Of a stretch of DNA of 64,000 nucleotides, positions 21,874 to 34,030 are shown piece by piece. The stretch covers positions 124,001 to 188,000 of the forward strand of contig NTMA01000065.1 in assembly GCA_002917075.1 (NCBI GenBank), given 5' to 3'. The translations under genes were made by a program, and so were the position numbers. Source of the stretch: Hawksworthiomyces lignivorus. Its lineage: Eukaryota; Ascomycota; Sordariomycetes; Ophiostomatales; Ophiostomataceae. Each line of letters opens with the position of its first letter. The first letter of the stretch is position 1. The notes under the pieces are model-generated. The model was given only the letters and a program-made list of their open reading frames with translations, ran no database searches and had not been told where the DNA came from.

Positions 21874-21908
21874 GTACTCGTACGGTGTACATGCCATCGT
21901 ACTCGTAC
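21874..21908. repeat. Two direct copies of GTACTCGTAC
   Basis: Copies at 21874-21883 and 21899-21908, with a further GTAC at 21887-21890 between them. Confidence 0.75.
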
Positions 21909-22726
21909 ATAGTTAACGTCTTGGGTTGAAACGTGCTAATCCCGGTAGCTGCATGTCGTCTGAGATTGCTGTAACCGGCCTTTCCCTTGAGGACAACTGG
22001 CGATTGAGCTCCCCTGGGGAAGATGGTCTAGGCAATTGGGAAAGGACCACTGACAACCCTGACGCCCTGACTCGCTCTTTCCTGCTAGCCGGTTTTGCCT
22101 CCCCCTAAATAGTATCTTACGTCTGGGTCCTGCCCATAATAGCGAAATTTTGTCTGCGGGACCACTTCGGCCAGCATGGCATCTCCGTCCTTGCTCTACT
22201 AAACAAATAATATGCGATAACTGAGACCCGTCTGCCTCTCGCCATTCCACCATCATCACCAGCATCTCGCCAAAGGAGCCTTTTCACTCGACAACCACTC
22301 ACGACAACAGCCAACGACCTTTCGCAATTACTTTCTGCTGTGGACTGCTATTGTGCTTCTCTTCAGAGCGCGCGAACGACTTCTCCCACTCTCTTTCGCA
22401 TGCCCAGCATGACGTGCGCATTGTAATATTAGCACATATTTTGCCCCCTTTTTGTTGTACATTATTAGGTTCGTTCTCATTTTCTTTTCTTTTCATTTTA
22501 TTTTCCACTTTTTTTTTTGGCTCCCTTTCTTTCGACAGAGCTGCCCCTTTCGTCTTTGTCCACGGCTATTGTTCTTTTCTTTTTCGAATAGCCTCTGGTC
22601 GTGATGGATTCGTGTTGCTGACGTTTGCCTAGTTCTTTGCTTCTTGTCTACTTCCCTCGGGGATCTTTTTTCTTATATTTTTTATTTATTTATTCCGTGG
22701 CGCGTTCCATTTAATACTTTTCCATA

Positions 22727-25700
22727 ATGTCTTCCGACAACTCGAACGCGGCATGGCATCCGGCCTTCATGCCGTCCACAGTTGAGGAGATCTCCAAAAC
22801 CTCTCATGCGATGCAGTCCGACGTCGTCGCCACCTCAGAACCGACTGTCTCGGTATCACAGGCGTCACACAGCGATCCTGCGCAAAGTTTAGAAGACTCT
22901 GCGACCGGCGAAAAACTCTCGTTTGACATTGAACACGATCAACATGATGATTCTGGCGTCGACGCATGGTTTCCAGAGTACGATGCTGCCGCTGCAGAAC
23001 CTGATCCGCCCCCAGAGCTAGCTTCAAAGCCCGAGCCTGAGCTCGAACTAGTAGCGGAACCTGCGCCCGAGCCTCCAGTTGAATCCGCACCCGAGCCTGC
23101 TCCAGAACCACATGCATCCGTCGAACCCGAGTCCGAGGCCGCGTCAGAGCATATGCCAGTGTCTTCGCCAGTAGAAGAGCCTGTATCAAGACATTCTACC
23201 GATACTGCACTGAAGCACTTCAGCACAATATCTTTTACTCGAACTGTGGCCAACGATGTAAACTGGGATGCTGAAGAAGATGATCCGGAATGGAACCTTC
23301 CTCGAACAAACACAGATCCCTTTCAGTTTATGCCAGCCTCCGACCGCACGAATTCTTTTCCCGCTGTACCACCACTTGAAGGAGATCATAACTCGCAGAT
23401 CGAAGCAATGGATGTAATTCATGAAACGGGCAACGAGGTGATTCAAGAAGAAGCCGCTGTCGCAGACATCAAGCATCCAACCCAGCCGGACTCCATGGAA
23501 GTGCCGACTACGACAGACACCTGGGACATGGGGGCAGAAGAGGACCAAGAGGGCCACTCGTTCTTTGGTGCTAGCCAGGAACAGTCGCCCTGGGATGCAC
23601 AGAACGAGAGATTTGAAGAGGGCGTTCCTCTGATCCCACACCAAGAGAGCAGCAGTGCCCAGGTGATCCATGAACCGAAACTTGGGACGGAAGATCCTTT
23701 CGCTGCAGCAAATGGCGACGAGGAGGATGACTTCTTTAGTAGCGTCAAGCCGGCTGCCGACTCCGAAACACAAGCAGAACACGCCGGATCTGCAGCTCCT
23801 CCTGCCTTTGAGCGGAAATCGACGATGCAGGTCCTGCAGTCAATGAATATCGGCAATCTAAGCCAAGAGGATGTCCATACTCCAGAACCAATTCCAGAAG
23901 AAACAACAGATGACGAAATCGCTGCTACCGAAACGAAAGCAGTCGAGGTTCAAGAGAATGGCACAGCCAAGAAATCAGGAGAAGGCGCTACTGATCTAGC
24001 TGCACAATGGGCTGCGGCGCTAGCTGAAGATGACGACGAGGAGCTGCTTCTGGATGACTCTGTTCTTGAGACAAATGACACAAAAGAGCTTGACCCTGCA
24101 GCCTTTTTTGGAGACGACGACGAGGGCTTTCTTGAAGATGAGGCTGAAGGGCCTGCCGACCAGGCACCAGACGCAAACTCCTCACAGCAACAGCAAAACA
24201 CAGCCAGCCGTTACCTGCCGCAAGGTGCACAGCCATCACAGACACAGCAGCCTTCAAAGCAATCAAATGCGTATTTGCCCACTGCGACATTCTCGTCCAC
24301 GCAGCAACCCTCATCGTCTCCGTACAACCAGATGCCTCCTCCCCAGCAAGTCGCACCGATCTACGGCTATGGTGCTCCTGCTCCACAGCAACAGCAGCAG
24401 CAACCTGAAAAGGCGTCGCTGCCAAGAGCTCAAAGCTTTGCTGATAAGTCAAAGGGCGGCTACCATTCACCGTACGACCTCCCAATGGACGTTGTGAAGC
24501 CGCCGAAGAAAAGACAGAGCATGCAGCATCTGCCTAGGGCAAACGACGCAGCTTCTGCGCTGCCCCAAATGGCTCCCCCTCCCAGAAGCACAAGCTTGCA
24601 AGTCGCATCACCTACGAAGGACAGCTTCCCTCCTGTCCCTCCTCTCGGAACAGCTCAGCTTGGCACTACCTACCAACATCCCGTATCTACCCCCCCTACA
24701 ACGGCTACAAAACACGAGGCTTTCTTTGAGGATCTCCCCATGCTGCCAAAGCCGCGGCCTGCGTCCCGACATAGCCTGCCATCACCTTCACAAACCAGTC
24801 CATATGCGCCTCCACAAAGTTCTCTTCAGCATCCGCCTCCAAGAGAGACCCAGCCGTCTCCTTATGCTCCACCACCTGCACAGCAGCAAACGATGCCCTC
24901 TGTCCCGCCACCACAGTCGCATTATGCACCACCCGTGACAGCACCTCCCCAACAGCTCTCCGCAACGCAAACACCGAATCCAGAGATCAGCAAACTGGTG
25001 GCACCTCCCCGAGTGAGCCCATATGCGCCACTCCACGCGAGCTCGCTTCCACAGCAAACGGCTGCGCCTCCTGCTCCTCCTGCTCCTTCCTCGACGAGGT
25101 ACTCCCCTTCGCCAAATCAACTTTCTCTTTCAAATGGCGCCGCTGTTCCTCCGCAGTTAAACCGCTACTCTCCAGCTCCTCCGCCTCGGGTGCCTTCTTC
25201 AGGATCTATATCTGTAGCTAGTGCTGTGGCTCCCATGCTCCCGCATCAGCCTCGGACCTCAAGCCCTCTGGCCCATTTCGAAATGAATTATGACAAGCCG
25301 AGAGCTTCATCGGTTGGGCATACAGTCATACACGGAGATGGCCATAGTTTGGAGAGACGCAGCAGCTCGTCTGTTTTTGAGCCTCGCCTGAACCGAATTC
25401 CTTCACTTCCGCCAACCCGTGAAGTCGAAGAGGAAGATAGCACACAGCCGCGGCCAGCCACGTCAGGAGGCCAACAATATGCACCACCCCCCGCGTCTCA
25501 GACAAGCCAGTATTCTCCCCAGAGAACCCGACAAACTACGCCCCCCCAAGCGCATGTTTATGGCCAAGCTACTCTTTCCCCTCCTAAACGCATTCTCAAC
25601 TACGCACCACAAAGTGACACTGTCACGTCTCCGCCGGCGCGCTCCCAGACGCAGTCCCCCAGTGCGCTTTATGGAGACAGGACCACTGTACGACCAGCCG

Positions 25701-28700
25701 ACCCTGTGCCGCGTCCTTCTTCAGTCCATGAGTCTTCCGTGCCGTCCAGGCCCAGGGCAGCATCTCAGAACTTCAATCTTGTTCCTCCTACAGATGGAAC
25801 GGAGAAAGATCCGCTACAGCGCTGGAAAGGAGCCCCCGTATTTGCCTGGGGCGTGGGTGGCGCATTCGCGTCATCTTTCCCGCAAGATGTCCCGCGCTAC
25901 GGCATAAACCAAGCAATGCCTATGATTCACCGCGCACCCGGTGAGGTTCATGTGAAGAATATCAAAGAACTTCAGCCGCTGGAAGACCGCTTGGCCAAAT
26001 TTCCTGGGCCTCTCAAGGGCAAATCAAAGAAGAAGGAAGTCCTTAGCTGGCTGACCGCTGGCATTGAAGACCTCGAGCGCGCCCTCCGAACTGGCTCTTT
26101 CTCGCTACAGGTCTCTCATGAGGACAAGCGCCTAGAGGAGAGAGTTCTTTTATGGAAGATTATGCGCCTCTTCATCGAGTTTGACGGAATTCTAGAGGGG
26201 AGTCCAGCTGTAGAGAAGGCTGTCCGTGATGTTCTGTCCCCCTATACCGCGGACGAATTGGCCGCCAGCAAGGAATCGGCGCCGTCGGTCCCCGCCAGTA
26301 CTAGCTTAGCCGGCTATCAAGATGCCACTACTCTGGCTCGGTCAGACGCGGTTGACTCATCTGTCATCGAGCAAATCCGAAAGAATCTACTTCTGGGAGA
26401 CAAGGAAAAGGCGGCATGGGACGCCGTCGACAAGCGACTCTGGGGCCATGCGTTCCTCATCGCCGGAGCTGCTTCTCCTGACCTATTTAAGAAAGTCGCG
26501 CAAGAATTTGTCCGGAAAGAAGTTAATACACCCGGTCTGAACAATGAATCCTTGGCCGCACTCTATGAGGTTCTTTCTGGCAACCACGAGGAGTGCGTGG
26601 ACGAGCTGGTTCCTGTCCATGCTCGAGCAGGCCTCCAACTCATGACCACTCAGCCGTCAGCGGGGCAGTCAAAGGATGAGCTCGCCGGCCTTGATAAATG
26701 GCGAGAGACACTCTGCTTGATCCTGAGCAACCGAAGCGCCGACGATGTCCATGCCATCAACTCTCTTGGAAATCTTCTGTCTGGGTATGGCCGCGCTGAG
26801 GCCGCTCATGCGTGCTTCTTGTTTTCCCGAACCGTCACAATATTTGGTGGTCTGGACGACCCAGCAGCCAACTTTGTTCTGCTTGGGGCGGACCACAAGA
26901 GACAGTTAGACTCATTTGCCAAGGAGTCTGATGCGGTTCTTCTCAGTGAAGTATACGAATACGGCCTGTCGCTCACGGGCAGCGCTGCCGGAATGAGCAG
27001 TCCTCACCTGGCGGCTTACAAGCTCCAACATGCCATGACTCTCGCCGAGTATGGCTTGCGGGACAAGGCCCTTCAGTATTGTGAGACGATTGCCTCTGCT
27101 ATGAGTGCGCAAACGCGCCGGTCCCCCTACTACCACCCACTTCTAGAATCAGCGGTCGAGGATCTTATGAAGCGGCTGAAGCAGGCACCGAAAGAAGAGT
27201 CCAACTCTTGGATTCCCAAGCCAAGTATGAACAAGGTGTCGGATACGGTATGGAACCGATTCAACAAGTTTGTTGCTGGTGATGACAACGAAGGCTCTGG
27301 TGTTGGTCCAGATGGCGAAGCTAGTGCCGAAAGTGGACCATTTGCGCGCATTGCCAGTGGCACACCAACGATCAGCCGCCCTCCGTCGGCTGGTGGCGGT
27401 GCGACTGGTATGGAGATGTTCGGAGGCCAGAATAATATTCCAGGTCCGAGCTACGGCATGGTCAACGGTTTGACGTCTGTCACTACTCAGCCTATCCCAA
27501 TCACGCGTGCGGCGTCACGCTATGCCCCAACCACGGGCCAGCCGATTGCTGCTTCACCCACGGCAAACCCATACGAGCCGAATTCTGGTTATGCCCCAGT
27601 TGCTGGAGGCGTGTCTCCACCGACACACAACGCGTACCAGCCTCTCTCTTCGTCATATACGTCACCTGGAGAGCCTGGCTTGACGAGACGGTCATCCGAA
27701 ATGTCGGTTGGATATGGATCTGGCTATGCACCAGCTAGTGCACCGACCACGTCAGCCATGTACTCACCAACCCAGGGTATTTCACGGGAGTCATCTTACG
27801 TTCCTGTTTCCCAGATAGAGACTACTCTCCAAACAGGCTATGCTCCAGTGCCTGCCGAGACTCCTACGGCCAACCCATACGCCCCATCGAGCGAGTCTAG
27901 CTTGAACGGGTCCCCATATGCGCCTCTCACATCTTCAGCACCTGCCAATCAAGAAGACAAGACAGCAAGTGCTCAAGAGTTTGGCTACGAGCCTCCTTCC
28001 TACGGATATGAGCCACCCTCGATGTCTACGACGTTCGAGCCCATTTCAGACGAACCAGTCACTGGCCAGGCCACTGAAGATGGTGCCAATTCGGCCAATC
28101 TCAATGGTGGATTCGAACCTCCATCGTTCCAGCCATATAGCTACGAGCCTCCCTCGTATGAACCCGAGGATGGTGCAGCAGGATCGGAAGCGTTGAATGA
28201 TGCCTCCGAGCCGAAACCGAAGAAAAAGAGCTTCATGGACGACGACGAAGACGACATTCCAGCGTTGAGGAAGCCTGCGGAGAAGACAAAGGAGGAGAAG
28301 GATAGAGAAAACGCAGAGCTATTCCGAAAGGCTGCCGAAGAAGATGGTACGTAATATTCATCCAATTTCCTTCCATGCCAATATAAGATAATAGAAAGGG
28401 AAAGCAATGATCAGCTAACATTCATACGTATAGCCAAACGAGCCGAGGCTGAGAAAGAAGCAAAGGCCAAGAAGGGCTGGGGCCTCACCTCGTGGTGGGG
28501 AGCCAAGAAGGAACCGGCTTCGGCTGTGGGCGGTGAGGCACCCAAGGCTGTCCGGGCCAATCTAGGTGAGAAGAGCAGCTTCTATTTCGACCCAGAGCTG
28601 AAGCGGTGGGTCAACAAGAACGCCAGCCCTGAGGACCAAGTGGCCAAGACCACACCGCCGCCGCCTCCGCCACGGTCGGCTCCGCAGTCCAACCCCCACT

Positions 28701-29032
28701 CGGCAGCGTCGACGCCGCCTCCGCCTCCTATGGCCACTGGAATGGCTCCTCCGCCGCCTCGGGGGGCACTTAGCTCCTCCATGCCGCCGCCGACGTCAGC
28801 ATCTGCGCCAAACCTGGTCGGGATTGGTGGCGGCCCGCCACCTCCCGGACCAGCTGCTATGGCGCGCACATCATCCAACGCCAGCGTAGCTAGCGGTCCG
28901 CCGAGCCGACCAGCCACGAGCATGAGTGATGCAAATAGCATCGACGATCTGCTTGGAGCGCCAGGGCCGCGTAAGGCTGGAGCAAAGAAAGGACGCAAGA
29001 GCGGCCGGTATGTGGATGTGATGGCCAAGTGA
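22727..29032 (+). CDS. sec16: COPII scaffold protein SEC16
   Basis: Exons 22727-28346 and 28434-29032 (intron GTACGT to TATAG, phase 1) encode 2072 residues. The N-terminal 1000 residues are disordered: Glu/Pro repeats (EPEPELEL), then Gln/Pro/Tyr-rich text. The central conserved domain begins near 1021 (DPLQRWKGAPVFAWGVGGAF) and is followed at about 1210-1530 by the helical ACE1 element (KNLLLGDKEKAAWDAVDKRL; VLSGNHEECVDEL), which binds Sec13. The rest is rich in YAP/YEPPS repeats, and the extreme C-terminus, from the second exon, has a GWGLTSWWG block, poly-Pro runs and a basic end (GAKKGRKSGRYVDVMAK) that should bind Sec23. SEC16 marks ER exit sites and organises COPII coat assembly. The gene is divergent from NEO1. 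Confidence 0.95.
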
Positions 29033-29592
29033 GACCGATACTTTACTCACACAAGCAACTGGGGGTGGGAAAACAAAAGAGGGGAGGTGTTAATGGAGGA
29101 GGAACTTTATATTATTTCTTGTTATATTATCCATAGGGAAGGCAGTTGGGTGTTTTATAGAGGCAACCAGTGCTACGCCACTCAGAATGGGCCCTTAGGA
29201 GTTTTGGTCGGTTTTTTTATTAGTGCTATCTGAGATAGCAGCGAGAAGACGAGGGCACGTAAAGAGGAAATATAATACATAATTTGACGAAAAATAGCTA
29301 TAATTTCGCTCATGTACTATTGTACAGACTCCATAACTAAAGCTTGAGAGAACAGGGAATAAGCATGTTCAGAGGGGGGAAGCAAAATAAATAGAAAAAT
29401 AAAGACGCAAAATCATAAAGAGGCGTGCTCCAGCATAATAAACAACGAGAACAGCACTTTTTAACAAAAATCACGTCCATCTTTCACTATTTTTGGTACA
29501 ATTTCATTAGGAATTTCGTTACTAGCTTCTAAGTTTCCATTTTCTTTACAGGATATAAATTAATTTTTTTGTTTTTTTGCTTCTCCTTTCCT
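29033..29592. other. Convergent 3' region of SEC16 and FDH
   Basis: The 560 bp between two stop codons are AT-rich with no coding sequence seen. It should contain both 3' untranslated regions. Confidence 0.5.
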
Positions 29593-31395
29593 CTATTTCT
29601 TCTCACGCTGGCCGTACGCCTTGGTGGCGTAGTCGCCGCCGTGGACGATCAGATCCTGGGGGCGGTAGTCGAAGCGGCCGCTCAGGTAGCTCTCGAGGAT
29701 GGCCTTGGTGCCCTCAGAGTAGCGCTTCTGGGCGTCCAGGGAGGTGCCGGACATGTGGGGCACCATGGCGTTGCCACCGCCGTACTGGTTCTTGGCGTAG
29801 CGCAGGACGTGGTCCTTGGGGGCGGGCTGGGGGAACCAGACGTCGCCGCCGTAGCCGCGGAGGTGGCCGGACTTGAGGGCGGCGGCGACGTCCTCCTTGA
29901 CGACGATGGCGCCGCGGGCGGTGTTGACGAGCCAGGAGCCGGGCTTCATCTTGGCGATGAGGTCCTTGTTGAAGAGGCCGCGGGTCTTCTCGTGCAGGGG
30001 GCAGTTGATGGTGACGACGTCGCACTGGGCGACGAGCTCCTCGAGGGTGTCGACGCGGCGGCAGCCGATCTCCTTCTCCTTCTCGGGCGACAGGGGCTGG
30101 TAGTCGTAGTAGAGGAGCTCCTTGCAGTCAAAGGGCTTGAGGCGGCGCAGGACGCGCTCGCCGATGCGGCCGACGGCGACGGTGCCGACGACCTTGCCCT
30201 CGAGGTCGAACTCGTTCTTGGCGGCCTCGGCGACGTCCCAGTCGCCGCGCTCGATCTGCTCGTGCGAGGGCACAAAGTTGCGGACCAGGACCAGGATGGT
30301 CATGACGACGTGCTCGGCGACCGAGACGACGTTGGAGCCGGTCACCTCAGCGACGGTGACACCGCCGTTGGTCTTGTTGGCGGCATTGAGGTCGACGTGG
30401 TCAGAGCCGATACCGGCAGTGATGGCCAGCTTCAGCTTCTTGGCCTTGGCCAGGCGCTCGGCATTGAGGTAGCCGGGGTGGAAGCTGGGAGGCGGGAAGC
30501 CAAAATTGTCAGCCTATGCGTTGTCACACGGCAGCAGCACGCTCGGACACGCCTGCAGCGGGGTGCGGGATGGGCAAACACTTACGGGGTGGTGATGATG
30601 ATCTCGGCATCGACGAGCTCCTTATCAAAGGTGGACTCCTCGCCCTCCTTGTCGGAGGTGGTCACCAGGGTGTGGCCCTGGTCCTCGAGCCACTTGCGGA
30701 TGCCGAGCTCGTTCTCGGTCGTACCCAGGAGCTCAGGAACCTAAAAGGAGAGGGAAAGAAGAGAGCGGGTCAGCTATGGGGGAGCTCTGTTCGGATCCAT
30801 GATGACCCGCAGCGGGACAGGGTTATGCATCGCAATAATCGCCACAAAATAAAGGCGACTGGGGAGGGGGAGAGCTGCAGACTGGCTCAATTGCCACCCA
30901 ACTGCCGCAGATCCCCCTCCCAGCCCCGAACGGTTCACAGGCCACAGCGAGAACACGGCCGTTTCATGGCCAAGGATTACACGGCAGATCCCACCCACCC
31001 CAATTCGCAATTGGCATCTCTTTACCCCGCAATCCCTCCAACATGCAGCGACACTGTATACAACACACACAAAGACGACAAAGCAAAAAGCAGCAAAGCA
31101 CGGTGCAGTTTGACAAAAAGAAACAGGGGAGTAAACTCACATCCTCGGCGTGCTTGCCGCCGTCGTAGAGAACCAGAAGAACTTTGACCTTTTCACGGGC
31201 AGTTGTCAGCATGCGAACGGAAGACGGTGTAGGCCGGATCCAGGATGGCCTTTGCCGTAATAGAGTAGGAGATGTGCTGGGAAATGAAGAGAAAGCAGGC
31301 TTGTGGAAGCTCCGGAGTCGAGGAGGTGAGACAGCCAGGGAGACACGGCTAGCTAGAGACCGAGAAAGAACAGAGCGAGAGAGGAGCAGTACCAT
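29593..31395 (-). CDS. fdh: NAD+-dependent formate dehydrogenase
   Basis: Exons 31395-31141, 30740-30586 and 30484-29593 (introns GTGAGT...TTTAG and GTAAGT...CCCAG; phases 0 and 2) encode 433 residues. The first intron is 400 nt, long for this region. Catalytic landmarks are NTARGAI (substrate Arg), FPQPAPKDH (Gln) and VPHMSG (His), and the Rossmann loop reads [16 protein letters not shown]. The enzyme oxidises formate to CO2 with NAD+. Conserved family sequence starts at [14 protein letters not shown] near residue 69; before it is an Arg/Ser-rich leader with few acids, a likely mitochondrial presequence. An internal ATG at residue 62 (MLTTAREK) could give a cytosolic form. Third positions are nearly all G or C, unlike the genes at the window ends, which suggests high expression. 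Confidence 0.95.
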
Positions 31396-34030
31396 TTTGA
31401 CTGATTTTTTTTATCACAATCGAGTATCGTAGAGAAGGGCGAAGTATGGAAGCTAGGGGAAGCTGTGGAGATGAGACCGAAGTTGAAGATGGAGATGAAG
31501 CTAGAGGAGGAGCAAATGAGAAATGGAGACAGGAAAAATGAAAAGAGAGGAGGGGAAGTAGGCAGGAATTCCAACAAAGAAGAAGGATGCGAGGTCTTAT
31601 ATCCCAGCGGGGGGAACCTCTTAGGCTAGGATCATCGCCGGCGATGTAATGCACAAACGAGGGGGCGATGAGAAGGGAAGCGGCCAAAGGATGCTCATGG
31701 TTTGGAGCTTCCCTCCGAGAAGGAGGCTCTCGGAGAAGTGGAACCCAGGAAAGCTCTACAGCGGGTGCGTAGTGGTTGCAAGTCTGCGTAGGCGCCACGC
31801 TTGGGAGATGCTAGTAGCTGGGATGAGTGTGCACTGTGTATCCTACGGCGTGCAGAGATGGTGTAGGGGTCTTTTGTTTCTGAGCAGCGCGAATAGCACA
31901 GGCAAGGGATATCAAAGAAGCCATGACTCTGCAGTGCTCTATGCAGGCTATGTACGAGATAGAGTGCTCTACGATCTCGAAACAGCGCGTTGTGAGAGGC
32001 TGGAGAACGAGGTAGAGATAGAAGAAGGGCTTCCGTAGTTGGCAGATCAACGAAGCTTACCGCATCGGGGCTCTCAGCGCGAACTGGCTGGACGTCTCGC
32101 GCAACGATGAATCCGACATGGGATAGGGAGGACGGAATAAGTGCGTTGGCTGTGCAAGAAGCTTTGGGGGGGGAGGGAGGACTATCATCCGGCCGCCCGT
32201 AGCCAAAGGAAGAAACTCGGTAGCATGGGGACGAAACGTGAGGGGCGAGAAGGACTATATTCGGAAAGCAAAGGGAAGCAGCATCTAGCACAGGGAAATG
32301 ATGCATGCATAGAGTACGCTTAGCTCTCTGCCCTGTTACTGTGGCTGTGAGATGCGGTTTGATGGTTGTAGTTTGTCGCGTGTGCAGCGCATTGGCTAAA
32401 ATGACTTACAGCAGCAGTTGGGGGTTCGTCGTCTGTTTTTACCCCACTTGTGGTCGCATTACGGAGATGTGTCGGTGGACGTTCGGAATGTCCAAGATCC
32501 ACCGACCAGAAAGGCGATGTGGAGTGCATATGGCGATGCTGTTTGGCCAGGGGGGGCAGGAACGATACGTAAGATACACACATACAGTACAGTATGTGTG
32601 TACATATTACGAGTACGACGTTCAAGGAACAACAGAACAGGCAGGAGCGGAGTGGGGCAGCACTAGTGTGAGCTTCTGTTGCGGAGCGGACACACACTGC
32701 TGTTTAGTCCCAAGGAAACGCCAGTGACAGAATGCACCACAGCAGCCTTGACGAGCAGTAGCGTCGACCTACTAAGAGTCCCAAAGAGGAGAAAGTTTCC
32801 CATGGAGAATTGATCCGCGAAAAACACAGGATTGTGAGCTCATGCTACTGCCAATGTCAGCGTTTTTTGTAAGCGGCGTTATCGAGGAAAATATGGAGCA
32901 AAGCGGACATCTCCTTTGATCGGTGTTTTTACAGGCTACTTTTTCTGCTTTTGGCTGCTTCCTTGCTTACCACTTCGTCTACTGCTTATAGCCGCCAAAT
33001 TGTTCCTATTCCAGTAACAGCTGCCGGACCACTGTCGAACCTGCGCCTTCAATGGTCAGACGCGGGAAGGGCCAGTCTTCCCCTCTCTCTTTCCGTGTCC
33101 GTTCAACGGTGTTGGAGCCTCGCAGCCCAATGAGAGGAGGAGATGCTAGCAGCCCATGCAAGTAAAACATCCAACCGGCGAGCTGAGGGGGGCAAGGCAC
33201 CACGAGGCCAGACCAGAGACCGGCGCGGAGAGCAGTTTGCTGTTCCACCAGCTGCGGTCTGGTCCTCATCCTGTCTGCTCCTCTTGTCTCTCGGCTTTTG
33301 CTCTACCCAGTCATGGTAGGCGGCACAGGCTTGGCAGCAAATGGCAGGATATTGCAGTTCTGCACGTAAGACTCGTCTACGGAGCAAGTAAGAGGCAATT
33401 TGTCGTAGAAAGTGTCTAGTCGAATCCAGTCGAGAACATAAAGTAGGGATTGCAAATGCGAAGCATCATCAAGGACGGGCGGGCAGAGACTAATTTGTGA
33501 GGTGAACAGGAAGAAACCCCATCCGGCACAATTGTCGATTTTGTGAATGGGAGCCACCATGAATCTTCGCGGACTTGGCTCGGTATCGACACAACGGAGA
33601 TGAGGGGATATGTACAAAGTGTGCACGACCCATCTATGACGGCCAGCTAAAATATCCGACACAGCCTTGCGCTGCTCGCCTGTACCTCGGGGATCTTTCA
33701 CCGGTTGTCTCTCGCTCCCTTTGCCTGTCCTGGTACATCCCTCTCTAGCATATGTCGCCGCAGAAGCTGAATGCATTGCCCACCCTCGCTAGATGAACCT
33801 CTGCGGTACGTAGGTTATCTGGGATAGCCGACCTAGCGTTCCTTGACGATTGGGAATCGACTGCGCTGCGCGGCCTTGGCAGTCTCGTGCATGCTGCGTC
33901 TCGTCTGGCTTGAGGAAGGGAGTATCCGTTCTGCAGGGTCCCCTGCAGCTAGCAGCTGTCTAGCTTTTAGGGGCAGAACACCTAGTCATGCTGTATTTAG
34001 GTCCTAGGGACTGCTCTTAATGCTCGTGCA
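31396..34030. other. Long gene-poor interval upstream of FDH
   Basis: 2.6 kb with no convincing gene. Frames of 203 codons (31695-32306, minus) and 157 codons (33303-33776, minus) lack any family resemblance or plausible domain. The first 300 bp next to the FDH start are purine-rich on the plus strand, so pyrimidine-rich in the FDH sense, as expected of a leader. An 11-bp-arm inverted repeat is at 32575-32602. The 3' end of PAC3 borders the right side. Confidence 0.45.
32575..32602. repeat. Inverted repeat with 11-bp arms
   Basis: TACACACATAC (32575-32585), a six-base spacer AGTACA, then GTATGTGTGTA (32592-32602). The arms are exact reverse complements. It stands about 1.2 kb upstream of the FDH start. 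Confidence 0.8.

Larger units (their letters stand above)
20990..22726. promoter_or_regulatory. Divergent intergenic region between NEO1 and SEC16
   Basis: 1.74 kb. The stretch 21790-21910 is unusual: it has an inverted repeat at 21799-21816, a TACTCCGTAC element at 21811-21820, and two copies of GTACTCGTAC at 21874-21883 and 21899-21908. Toward SEC16 (about 22435-22700) it becomes T-rich and pyrimidine-rich, as expected of a promoter and long 5' leader. No gene was found. Confidence 0.5.

Noticed and set aside
29569..30744. 391-codon plus-strand frame
   Set aside because: Lies antisense to the FDH exons and runs through an intron; it arises from the strong G/C third-position bias of FDH.
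31695..32306. 203-codon minus-strand frame
   Set aside because: No domain, no splice context, composition like random sequence.
33303..33776. 157-codon minus-strand frame
   Set aside because: No family likeness and Cys/Arg-rich random-looking text.
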